From assembly GCA_038251315.1 (NCBI GenBank), contig JBBSBK010000128.1:1-7494 (forward strand): 7,494 nt of DNA, in the 5' to 3' direction. Position 1 is the stretch's first letter; each line of letters starts with the position of its first letter. The position numbers and the translations under genes were made by a program. Shown here piece by piece: positions 1 through 5,754 of the stretch. The notes beneath the pieces are model-generated. The model worked only from the letters and a program-made list of their open reading frames with translations, was not told the origin of the DNA and searched no databases. The DNA comes from JBBKXP01 sp038251315. Its GTDB lineage: Bacteria; Pseudomonadota; Alphaproteobacteria; Rhodobacterales; Rhodobacteraceae.

Positions 1-720
1 CGCAAATGACATGATCAGCGCGGGCACAAGCCAGTTGACCGCCGACGGGATGAAAAGCGAAAAGAATTCGAAGAACTCGACCTTCTCGGCCTGCCAGACC
101 ATCAGCGTGGTGATGTCGCCGAACGGGCTGAACGCCCCGCCTGCGTTGGCGGCCACTACCAGGTTGATCGCCGACAGGGTGACGAACGTCTTGTCGCGGG
201 TAGCCGCGCCGACCGCAATCACCACGCTGACCAGCGCCAGCGCCGTCGTCAGGTTGTCCAGGAACGGCGACAAGAAGAACGCCGCCAGACCTGTTGCCCA
301 AAAGATCGCCCGTTGCGACAGGCCCGCACCGAGTAGCTTGTAGCGGACCACCTCGAACACATTGCGCTCTTGCAAGGTGACGACGTAGGTCATCGCCGTG
401 ATCAGAAAGAACGTCAACTCGCCGATTTCGACCAGAGAATGGTCGAACCCGGTCTTCATCACCTCGGTCAGACCCTCGTCGCCCAGGCTCTTGTATTCAT
501 AGCCCACGATCGCCCAGATCACTCCTGCGCCGATCAGGACGGGAATGGATTTCTTGAGCTCTTTCTTCTCGCCCCAGATCACGAAGGCGTAAGAGGTGAC
601 CAGCGCGATCAGAACCAGCGTCGACAGCGGGCTGGCGGTCAGGTTCGGTTGCATCTCGCCCTCTGCAAGTGCTGGCAGGGCCGAGGCGAACAGAACCAGA
701 ATGGATAGTGCCAGACGCAT
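1..720 (-). CDS. nhaD: NhaD-type Na+/H+ antiporter, N-terminal 240 residues (partial)
   Basis: Inner-membrane antiporter expected to exchange cytoplasmic Na+ (or Li+) for protons, serving salt and pH homeostasis. The reading frame runs from an ATG at 718-720 to the left edge, so the C-terminal half is missing; NhaD proteins are usually about 450-500 residues. Seen in the sequence: a cleavable-looking signal segment (residues 1-19, ending ALPALA), hydrophobic segments near 32-49, 57-73, 99-116, 138-153 and 161-172, the motif DNLTTAL (155-161), and the NhaD hallmark NAGGAFSPFGDITT (192-205). These acidic and polar motifs belong to the ion-transporter (IT) superfamily; the second is much closer to NhaD than to ArsB or citrate carriers. 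The start is supported by an AAGGAG sequence nine bases upstream. It is transcribed divergently from the capsule genes to its right, with 342 bases between. Substrate (Na+ versus Li+) is inferred from family only. Confidence 0.93.
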   Translation of the reverse strand, partial: MRLALSILVLFASALPALAEGEMQPNLTASPLSTLVLIALVTSYAFVIWGEKKELKKSIPVLIGAGVIWAIVGYEYKSLGDEGLTEVMKTGFDHSLVEIGELTFFLITAMTYVVTLQERNVFEVVRYKLLGAGLSQRAIFWATGLAAFFLSPFLDNLTTALALVSVVIAVGAATRDKTFVTLSAINLVVAANAGGAFSPFGDITTLMVWQAEKVEFFEFFSLFIPSAVNWLVPALIMSFA

Positions 721-729
721 ACGATGAAT

Positions 730-735
730 CTCCTT
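730..735 (-). promoter_or_regulatory. Ribosome binding site of nhaD
   Basis: On the minus strand the bases read AAGGAG, a near-perfect Shine-Dalgarno sequence, followed by nine bases and the ATG at 718-720. It fixes the nhaD start and makes the following hydrophobic stretch a genuine N-terminal signal segment. Confidence 0.8.
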
Positions 736-751
736 AGGAAATGGCCCTGCT

Positions 752-812
752 GTCGTACGACGATCCCGAGGACCGGCCGCCCTGCCGCCAAGCCGAAAAA
801 TCGTCCATGGAC
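752..812. promoter_or_regulatory. Pair of perfect GTC-N4-GAC palindromes upstream of nhaD
   Basis: GTCGTACGAC (752-761) and GTCCATGGAC (803-812) are both perfect 10-bp palindromes with the same outer half-sites GTC and GAC. Their starts are 51 bases apart, close to five helical turns. They lie 32 and 83 bases upstream of the nhaD start codon. A dimeric regulator is a natural reading, but no known regulator is recognised and the function is inferred. Confidence 0.35.
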
Positions 813-949
813 TGGTAGTGTGCGCCATCCGATTGCGCAACACCTTCACGCCCCTGGATCAAGGTTGCGGTCCGCGCCCCCATTGCGCATGAAACACCAC
901 AATTTTCTCACGATTGCGAAGCATTAAGGGTGCCAGACGTCGGAAACCG

Positions 950-979
950 TTGTCTTTGCACCCTGTCATCCGACATAAT
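950..979 (+). promoter_or_regulatory. Candidate sigma-70-type promoter of the capsule operon
   Basis: TTGTCT (950-955) and CATAAT (974-979) are separated by 18 bases and match the -35 and -10 consensus at 4/6 and 5/6 positions. Transcription would start near 986, about 77 bases before the kpsT start. The GTC-N4-GAC copy at 965-974 lies in the spacer and shares one base with the -10 element; the copy at 996-1005 lies just downstream of the start. Both places would suit a repressor. Prediction by eye only. Confidence 0.35.
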
Positions 980-1005
980 GCCGAAAAGACGACCGGTCAT
1001 CGGAC
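965..1005 (+). repeat. Direct repeat GTCATC[C/G]GAC flanking the candidate -10
   Basis: GTCATCCGAC (965-974) and GTCATCGGAC (996-1005) match at 9 of 10 positions and lie 31 bases apart, about three helical turns. Both fit the same GTC-N4-GAC pattern as the two palindromes near nhaD. A shared operator for the divergent genes is inferred, not shown. Confidence 0.4.
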
Positions 1006-1062
1006 GTTAAGAAACACCCGTCACACTCTGGCGGGGCCTGAGCGGGACAAATCGGAAAGCAG

Positions 1063-1722
1063 ATGCTCGAATTCACGAATGTGAGCAAATCGTTCTGGAC
1101 CGGCAAGCAGCGCAAGGTGATCCTTGACCGCGCGTCTTTTCGCGTCGAACTCGGGCGCAGCCTCGGCATTCTGGCACCCAACGGCACCGGCAAGACGACG
1201 CTGATCAACATGATGGCCGGGTTGGAAAAGCCCGACGAAGGTGAAATCAGGCGCGGCTGCCGCATTTCATTTCCGCTGGGGTTCATGGGCGGCCTTGTCC
1301 CCAAACACACGGGCATGGAAAACACCCGCTACATTGCCCGCCTGTACGGACTTGACCCCGACTATGTCGAATCGTTCTGCCGCTGGATGTGCGAGATCAA
1401 GGAATATTTCGACATGCCGGTCGGCACCTATAGTGCCGGTATGCGGGCCCGGCTGAACTTTTCGCTGATGCTGGCGCTGGATTTCGACATCTATCTGATC
1501 GACGAGGGGATGCCGCAGACCACCGATGCCGAATTCAACCGCAAGGCGGGCGAGGTGCTGCGCGAACGTCTGGAAACAACGACCGTGGTGATCGTGTCGC
1601 ATCAGGCCGCGACGCTGGAACGGTTCGCCAATTCTGCCGCCGTCTTGCGCGACGGCCAGTTCATCATGTTTGACACCTTGGAAGAGGCAAAGCAGCTTTA
1701 TGACTACCAAACCCAAGGCTAG
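1063..1722 (+). CDS. kpsT: KpsT-like ATP-binding protein of a capsular polysaccharide ABC exporter
   Basis: Cytoplasmic ATPase that would pair with a KpsM-type permease to push a lipid-linked polysaccharide across the inner membrane. At 219 residues it has normal length for KpsT/Wzt-short proteins. Motifs: Walker A APNGTGKTT (38-46), polysaccharide-exporter segment PLGFMGG (71-77), signature YSAGMRARL (123-131, the usual YSSGM-type replacement of LSGGQ), Walker B IYLIDE (143-148) with catalytic Glu148, and the H-loop His180 in VIVSHQ. Oddities: the first Walker A position is Ala38 rather than Gly, and the Gln expected after the GG pair (GGFQ in E. coli-type KpsT) is replaced, giving GGLVP. 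Start ATG has a weak GGAAAG three bases upstream. The end overlaps the next gene by 23 bases, so translation is probably coupled. No permease gene is adjacent. The family assignment is firm; the exported polymer is unknown. Confidence 0.92.
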   Translation: MLEFTNVSKSFWTGKQRKVILDRASFRVELGRSLGILAPNGTGKTTLINMMAGLEKPDEGEIRRGCRISFPLGFMGGLVPKHTGMENTRYIARLYGLDPDYVESFCRWMCEIKEYFDMPVGTYSAGMRARLNFSLMLALDFDIYLIDEGMPQTTDAEFNRKAGEVLRERLETTTVVIVSHQAATLERFANSAAVLRDGQFIMFDTLEEAKQLYDYQTQG

Positions 1723-3388
1723 GAAATTCCGTATCCGCCGTAACGGTCCCGGGCAGGATCAGGGCATTGACAACGTTGCGGATGGCGTCGGCGCCAACAT
1801 CAGCGGCGTGCCTGACAAGACCAGCGATACCATTGCCACGCCCCAGACACTGACACTCGCCAACGCAAATCTGTCCAGCCCTGCGACTGTCGCCGCCGAA
1901 ACCGACATCGACGCGATCCGCCAGGAAGGATTGACCGGTCGGCAACTGCGCATGGCCCGGCGTGTCGCCCAGAAGAACGGGCTGGCGGTAACATCTGATT
2001 TCGACGCGGTACGGCAGTTGCGACTGAGCGGTATCGACCCTTTCCAACGCTCGACTATCCTCGAACTCGTTGTTCCCGGCAGCGCCGGCAACGGTCTGCT
2101 GCCGATGGTTGGCGAAAACGGTGAAACCTTGCCGCAGACCGCTGGGCAGGATTTCGGGCGCATTCAGTTACCGCAGACGGTCCCCGCGGGCAAACGCAAC
2201 CTGCCCTCGGTCGACGTGACCGCACCAGCCCAACGGCGTGCCAGCGAAATCCTGCAGATCCAGCGCGACATCGCCAAGCGACGCAAACGCAAACTGATCC
2301 TGCTGTTCACCCGACTTGCGGCCTTCGTGTTCCTGCCCGCCCTGCTTGCGGGATGGTATTTCTATGTCATCGCGACCCCGATGTATGCGACCAAGACCGA
2401 ATTCGTCATCCAGCAGGCACAGGCCAGCTCGGGCCTTGGCGGAGGCTTGGGCGGGCTATTTCAGGGCACCTCGATGGCGACCCAGCAGGACAGCATCACG
2501 GTGCAGTCCTATCTGACATCGCGCGATGCGATGCTGCGACTTGACGCCGATTACGGTTTCAAGGCGCATTTCAGTCAACCCGACATCGACCCGATCCAGC
2601 GGCTTTCGGTGAACGGCACGAACGAAGAGGCGTTCAAACTCTACCAAAGCCACGTCAAGATCAGCTATGATCCGACCGAAGGCATCCTCAAGATGGAGGT
2701 GGTCGCCGCCGATCCGCAGAAAAGCCAGGCGTTTTCCGAGGCGCTGGTGGGATACGCCGAAGAACGGGTTGACCAACTGACACAGAGACTGCGCGAGGAC
2801 CAGATGGATGGCGCGCTGGTCAGCTATGAAAGCGCCGAAACTCGCCGCGCCGAGGCGTTGCAGAACCTGCTGGATATCCAGAACGACGTGGCGGTGATCG
2901 ACGCCCCTGGCGAAATTGGCGCGGTTTTGGGGCAGATTTCCACGCTCGAGGCGCAGCGTCTGCAAAAGGTGCTGGAACTGAACACCATGCGCAGCGCGCG
3001 CGTTCCCAACGCTGGCCGCGTGTCCGCTGTCGAAAACGAAATCGCCGGGCTCGAGGATCTGATCAGCGAATTGCGCCAGCAGATGACCCAATCGGGCGGC
3101 AGCGGCGCTACCCTTGCTTCAAAGACCACCGAACTGCGGCTGGCCGAAGAAAATTACCAGTTTCAGGTCGTCATGGTCCAGCAGGCCCAGACCATGATGG
3201 AAACGGCCCGGCTCGAGGCCAACAGGCAGGTGCGCTATCTGTCGATGGGCGTCGCACCGACAGCGCCCGATAGCCCGACTTATCCACGTGCCTTTGAAAA
3301 TACGGCACTGGCGTTCCTGATCTTCGCCGGCATCTACCTGATGATCTCGCTCACCGCGTCGATCCTGCGCGAACAGGTATCTTCGTGA
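1700..3388 (+). CDS. kpsE: KpsE-like capsule export protein (polysaccharide co-polymerase family) with long N-terminal extension
   Basis: Inner-membrane protein with a large periplasmic coiled-coil domain, expected to link the ABC exporter to the outer-membrane part of the capsule machinery. The ATG at 1700 gives 562 residues; a TTG at 1670 would add ten but lacks a ribosome site. Order: cytoplasmic extension (1-198), first membrane segment (about 199-224), Gly-rich stretch (245-256), periplasmic region with predicted helices rich in Gln, Glu and Leu (about 340-515), the proline-rich motif APTAPDSPTYPR (519-530) typical of Wzz/KpsE proteins just before the second membrane segment (about 534-553), and a short cytoplasmic tail. 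KpsE of E. coli is about 380 residues, so roughly 180 extra residues precede the core. That extension holds two similar segments, 69-80 and 100-111 (D-x-D-A-[IV]-R-Q-x-x-L-[ST]-G). It overlaps kpsT by 23 bases and kdsA by one base. The family is clear; the role of the extension is unknown. Confidence 0.88.
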   Translation: MTTKPKARKFRIRRNGPGQDQGIDNVADGVGANISGVPDKTSDTIATPQTLTLANANLSSPATVAAETDIDAIRQEGLTGRQLRMARRVAQKNGLAVTSDFDAVRQLRLSGIDPFQRSTILELVVPGSAGNGLLPMVGENGETLPQTAGQDFGRIQLPQTVPAGKRNLPSVDVTAPAQRRASEILQIQRDIAKRRKRKLILLFTRLAAFVFLPALLAGWYFYVIATPMYATKTEFVIQQAQASSGLGGGLGGLFQGTSMATQQDSITVQSYLTSRDAMLRLDADYGFKAHFSQPDIDPIQRLSVNGTNEEAFKLYQSHVKISYDPTEGILKMEVVAADPQKSQAFSEALVGYAEERVDQLTQRLREDQMDGALVSYESAETRRAEALQNLLDIQNDVAVIDAPGEIGAVLGQISTLEAQRLQKVLELNTMRSARVPNAGRVSAVENEIAGLEDLISELRQQMTQSGGSGATLASKTTELRLAEENYQFQVVMVQQAQTMMETARLEANRQVRYLSMGVAPTAPDSPTYPRAFENTALAFLIFAGIYLMISLTASILREQVSS

Positions 3389-4221
3389 TGCGTGACGTGC
3401 AGGTCGGCGACCTGACGGTCGGCAATGACCGTCCGCTGCTGGTCATCGCGGGACCGTGTCAGCTGGAGAGTCTGGACCACGCCCAGATGATCGCCGGCCA
3501 CATGGCCGAGGTCTGCGCACGCGCCGGCGCACAATACGTGTTCAAGGCCAGCTATGACAAGGCCAACCGCACGTCGCTTGGAGGCAAGCGCGGTCTCGGG
3601 ATCGACGCGGGCCTCAAGGTGATGCAGGCGGTCAAGGCCGCGATCGGCTGCCCTACCCTGACCGACATCCACGAACGCGACCAATGCGCGCCTGTCGCCG
3701 CCGCCGTCGACATCCTGCAAATCCCGGCCTTTCTGTGCCGTCAGACCGACCTGTTGATCGCCGCGGGGGAAACCGGGGCCGTGGTCAATGTCAAGAAGGG
3801 GCAGTTTCTGGCACCTTGGGACATGCCCAATGTCATCTCGAAAATCGAAAGCACAGGGAACACCCGGATCATGCTGACCGAGCGAGGCACATCGTTTGGC
3901 TACAACACCCTTGTCGCCGACATGCGCGCCCTGCCGCAGATGGCTGCAACGGGCTATCCGGTGGTCATGGACGCCACCCATTCGGTGCAGCAACCGGGCG
4001 GAAAGGGCGGATCGTCGGGCGGACAACGCGAATTCGCACCGGTTATGGCCCGCGCCGCCGTCAGTCTGGGGATCGCGGCGGTATTCATTGAAACCCATCA
4101 GGATCCTGACAACGCCCCGTCCGACGGGCCCAACATGATCCCTCTGGATCAGATGGACCGCCTGATCGACACCCTGATGGCGTTCGACAAACTGGCCAAG
4201 ACCGACCCGATCAGGCTTTAG
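3388..4221 (+). CDS. kdsA: 3-deoxy-8-phosphooctulonate synthase (Kdo-8-phosphate synthase), metal-dependent type
   Basis: Cytoplasmic aldolase-like enzyme that condenses phosphoenolpyruvate with D-arabinose 5-phosphate to Kdo-8-phosphate (EC 2.5.1.55), the precursor of Kdo in lipid A core and in the linker of group 2 capsules. The 277 residues match the family length. Motifs: LLVIAGPCQLES (17-28), FKASYDKANRTS (52-63), KRGLGIDAG (67-75), LTDIHE (91-96), KGGSSGGQREFAP (206-218), ETHQDPDNAPSDGPN (235-249). Cys24 stands where the non-metal E. coli enzyme has Asn, and His198, Glu235 and Asp246 can complete the metal site known from the Aquifex-type enzymes, so this is the metal-requiring class. 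The ATG at 3388 overlaps the previous stop (TGATG), implying translational coupling; a GTG three bases earlier is the less likely start. Sitting inside the kps operon suggests a supply role for capsule, possibly shared with lipopolysaccharide. Confidence 0.96.
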   Translation: MRDVQVGDLTVGNDRPLLVIAGPCQLESLDHAQMIAGHMAEVCARAGAQYVFKASYDKANRTSLGGKRGLGIDAGLKVMQAVKAAIGCPTLTDIHERDQCAPVAAAVDILQIPAFLCRQTDLLIAAGETGAVVNVKKGQFLAPWDMPNVISKIESTGNTRIMLTERGTSFGYNTLVADMRALPQMAATGYPVVMDATHSVQQPGGKGGSSGGQREFAPVMARAAVSLGIAAVFIETHQDPDNAPSDGPNMIPLDQMDRLIDTLMAFDKLAKTDPIRL

Positions 4222-4223
4222 AC

Positions 4224-4251
4224 TTGCGAAAGCCGAGCAGGCGCCTAAAGT
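4224..4251 (+). promoter_or_regulatory. Weak candidate promoter of the BON-MscS channel gene
   Basis: TTGCGA (4224-4229) and TAAAGT (4246-4251) are 16 bases apart and each match the sigma-70 consensus at four of six positions. They lie in the 59-base gap between kdsA and the channel gene, where no intrinsic terminator with a T-run is visible. Readthrough from the capsule operon is equally possible. Confidence 0.25.
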
Positions 4252-4280
4252 TGGATGGATTGATCTAACCAGATGATCCG

Positions 4281-5603
4281 ATGCGCATTGTTGCCCTTGC
4301 CCTGCTGCTGCTGACGCTGGCTGTGCCTGCCACCGCGCAGGAAGCGACCGGCCCGACAGGCACCATCACAACTGACAACTCGCCCACCGAAGACGCTGCG
4401 ATCGCCACGCGCATCCGTGACATTCTGGCCGGACTGGGCGGCTACGAGGACGTGACCGTGCAGGTGGTTGATGGGATCGTCACCCTGCGCGGCACCACCA
4501 CCTCGATCACTGAAGCGAGCGACCTCGATCAGTTGACCGGGCGGGTAGCAGGGGTCGTCGCAGTCAAGAACAACGTCACCGAAACCGCCGACATCGGCCG
4601 CCGCCTCGACCCGGCGATGGCGCGGTTTCGCGCCCGGCTTGACCAGATCGTCGCATTCCTGCCGATCGCCGGCATCGCCGCCGGTATTTTCGCCGTCATC
4701 GCCTTTGCCGGCAACCTGATCGCGGGGCAGCGCTGGCCGTGGGACAGGCTGGCCCCCAACGCTTTTATTGCTGACCTGTATCGGCAGATCGTGCAGCTGC
4801 TGTTTCTGATTGGCGGGCTGGTCGTGGCGCTCGATATCCTGAACGCAACGGCGCTGCTCGGCACAATCCTCGGGGCGGCGGGGATCATCGGTCTGGCGAT
4901 CGGTTTTGCGGTGCGCGATACCGTCGAAAATTACATCGCCTCGGTCATGCTGTCGATCCGCCAGCCGTTTCGGCCGAACGATACGGTGGACATCAACGGC
5001 GATCAGGGCAAGGTGATCCGCCTCACCAGCCGTGCCACCATTTTGCTGAGTTTCGACGGCAACCATATCCGGATCCCGAACGCGACCGTTTTCAAGAGCC
5101 GGATCATCAACTTTTCCCAGAACGCCGAGCGACGGTTCCAGTTTGTGATGGCAGTCGATCCCGGCGCGGACATCGCCGCGATGCGGACGCTCGCAGCGGA
5201 TACAGTGCAGGCCCTGCCTTTCATCCTGAGCAACCCGCCCGCCCAATCCTGGATATCCGACATTACCGACCGCGGGGTTGAGATCGTGACGACGGGATGG
5301 ATCGACCAGACCCAGACCAGCATCGACCTGTCCCGCGGCGAAGCGTTGCGACAGGTCAAGCTGGCGATCGAAAAGGCCGGGGTGCGGATCCACGATACCA
5401 GTCGGACTGTGCGTATCGATACCCCCGCACTCCCAAAGGCGAGGCCGGAACCCCCGACCCCGCACCACCCCGCCGAAACCGAAACCGATGACGTGGGAAC
5501 CGTCGATGCCGCAAACGAAAGCGCACTTGAAAGGATGATCGAAGACGAACGCGATCAGCCACAGAACGAAGACCTTCTGGATCGTGCCGTCGCCAAGGAA
5601 TAG
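4281..5603 (+). CDS. MscS-family mechanosensitive channel with signal peptide and N-terminal BON domain
   Basis: Inner-membrane small-conductance mechanosensitive channel, expected to open under membrane tension and release solutes during hypo-osmotic shock. The 440 residues divide as: signal peptide (1-19, ending VPATA before Gln20); BON domain (about 38-103, with DGIVTLRGTTTS at 64-75 and GVVAVKNNV at 91-99), placed in the periplasm; membrane segments at about 124-149 and 166-187; the pore-lining segment (about 190-225, Gly/Ala pattern GAAGIIGLAIGFAVRD); the MscS beta domain (about 228-282, RQPFRPNDTV and RIPNATVFKSRIINFS); the C-terminal alpha/beta domain (to about 380); and an acidic, Pro-rich tail (383-440). 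E. coli MscS is 286 residues and has three membrane helices and no BON domain. BON domains are known from periplasmic proteins such as OsmY and are thought to bind phospholipid. No clear Shine-Dalgarno sequence precedes the ATG. Family call firm; gating role of BON inferred. Confidence 0.92.
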   Translation: MRIVALALLLLTLAVPATAQEATGPTGTITTDNSPTEDAAIATRIRDILAGLGGYEDVTVQVVDGIVTLRGTTTSITEASDLDQLTGRVAGVVAVKNNVTETADIGRRLDPAMARFRARLDQIVAFLPIAGIAAGIFAVIAFAGNLIAGQRWPWDRLAPNAFIADLYRQIVQLLFLIGGLVVALDILNATALLGTILGAAGIIGLAIGFAVRDTVENYIASVMLSIRQPFRPNDTVDINGDQGKVIRLTSRATILLSFDGNHIRIPNATVFKSRIINFSQNAERRFQFVMAVDPGADIAAMRTLAADTVQALPFILSNPPAQSWISDITDRGVEIVTTGWIDQTQTSIDLSRGEALRQVKLAIEKAGVRIHDTSRTVRIDTPALPKARPEPPTPHHPAETETDDVGTVDAANESALERMIEDERDQPQNEDLLDRAVAKE

Positions 5604-5679
5604 CCGGAAAACGGCCATTAAAGGGGCCCAAAAGGGGCTTGAACCGCCCTGCCTTTCCGCCTAGACAACGGCTCGCTGC
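5604..5679. other. Gap between the channel gene and tRNA-Gln
   Basis: The gap contains a short repeat AAAGGGGC (5620-5627 and 5631-5638) and short GC-rich self-complementary bits such as GGGCCC, but no hairpin followed by a T-run that would pass as an intrinsic terminator of the channel gene. Its right half carries the candidate tRNA promoter. Confidence 0.4.
5639..5667 (+). promoter_or_regulatory. Candidate promoter of tRNA-Gln
   Basis: TTGAAC (5639-5644) and TAGACA (5662-5667) are separated by 17 bases. The predicted transcription start near 5674 is about six bases before the mature tRNA, a spacing common for single tRNA genes. Matches are 4/6 and 3/6, so this is only moderately supported by sequence and mainly by position. 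Confidence 0.45.
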
Positions 5680-5754
5680 TGGGGCGTGGCCAAGTGGTAA
5701 GGCATCGGTTTTTGGTACCGTGTACCGTAGGTTCGAATCCTACCGCCCCAGCCA
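5680..5754 (+). tRNA. trnQ: tRNA-Gln (anticodon UUG)
   Basis: A complete 75-base cloverleaf. Acceptor stem TGGGGCG (5680-5686) pairs perfectly with CGCCCCA (5744-5750); the D stem is GCC/GGC (5689-5691, 5701-5703) around a loop containing AGTGGTA; the anticodon loop TTTTGGT (5710-5716) carries TTG at 5712-5714; the variable region is five bases; the T stem GTAGG/CCTAC (5727-5731, 5739-5743) encloses TTCGAAT. Discriminator G5751 and an encoded CCA (5752-5754) follow. The U1-A72 pair at the acceptor end, G73 and the UUG anticodon are glutamine identity features. The outermost anticodon-stem pair is a T-T mismatch (5705 with 5721). Confidence 0.97.

Larger units (their letters stand above)
721..1062. 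other. Divergent intergenic region between nhaD and the capsule operon
   Basis: No convincing gene lies here; the 67-codon open frame at 724-927 has no protein-like character. The region must hold the promoters for nhaD (leftward) and kpsT (rightward). Visible structure: four GTC-N4-GAC elements (752-761, 803-812, 965-974, 996-1005), of which the first two are perfect 10-bp palindromes; three ATTGCG elements (832-837, 882-887, 913-918); and an inverted repeat AGGGTGC/GCACCCT (927-933 and 958-964). No RNA gene or riboswitch is recognised. Confidence 0.7.

Noticed and set aside
11..343. 110-codon plus-strand frame inside nhaD
   Set aside because: The minus strand here encodes clear NhaD motifs; the plus-strand translation has no family character.
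963..980. Pho box (CTGTCAT-type) upstream of the capsule operon
   Set aside because: The first half CTGTCAT fits, but the second half at the required spacing matches at only one position.
1670..1699. TTG start for the KpsE-like gene
   Set aside because: No ribosome site in front of it and an ATG ten codons later with a weak purine-rich AAGAGG upstream is more natural.
2456..3091. 211-codon minus-strand frame opposite the KpsE-like gene
   Set aside because: Shadow of the coiled-coil coding region with no independent start signal.
3385..3387. GTG start for kdsA
   Set aside because: The ATG immediately after forms the common TGATG overlap with the preceding stop and is the standard start codon.
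3334..4098. 254-codon minus-strand frame opposite kdsA
   Set aside because: Shadow of kdsA; low-complexity His/Arg/Asp-rich translation and no recognisable motif.
3388..4221. DAHP synthase instead of KdsA
   Set aside because: The two families share a fold and the GPC motif, but the KANRTS, KGGSSGGQREF and DNAPSDGPN segments and the 277-residue length are those of KdsA.
4214..4234. GGCTTT/AAAGCC hairpin at the end of kdsA as a terminator
   Set aside because: Only six base pairs, overlaps the stop codon and has no T-run after it.
4245..5618. 457-codon open frame on the minus strand opposite the channel gene
   Set aside because: It mirrors the BON-MscS gene almost exactly; its translation is rich in Gly, Asp, Arg and His with no domain or membrane pattern. 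Long antisense frames are common in GC-rich genes.
5620..5657. GC-rich repeats after the channel gene as a terminator
   Set aside because: Pairing is imperfect and there is no T-run.
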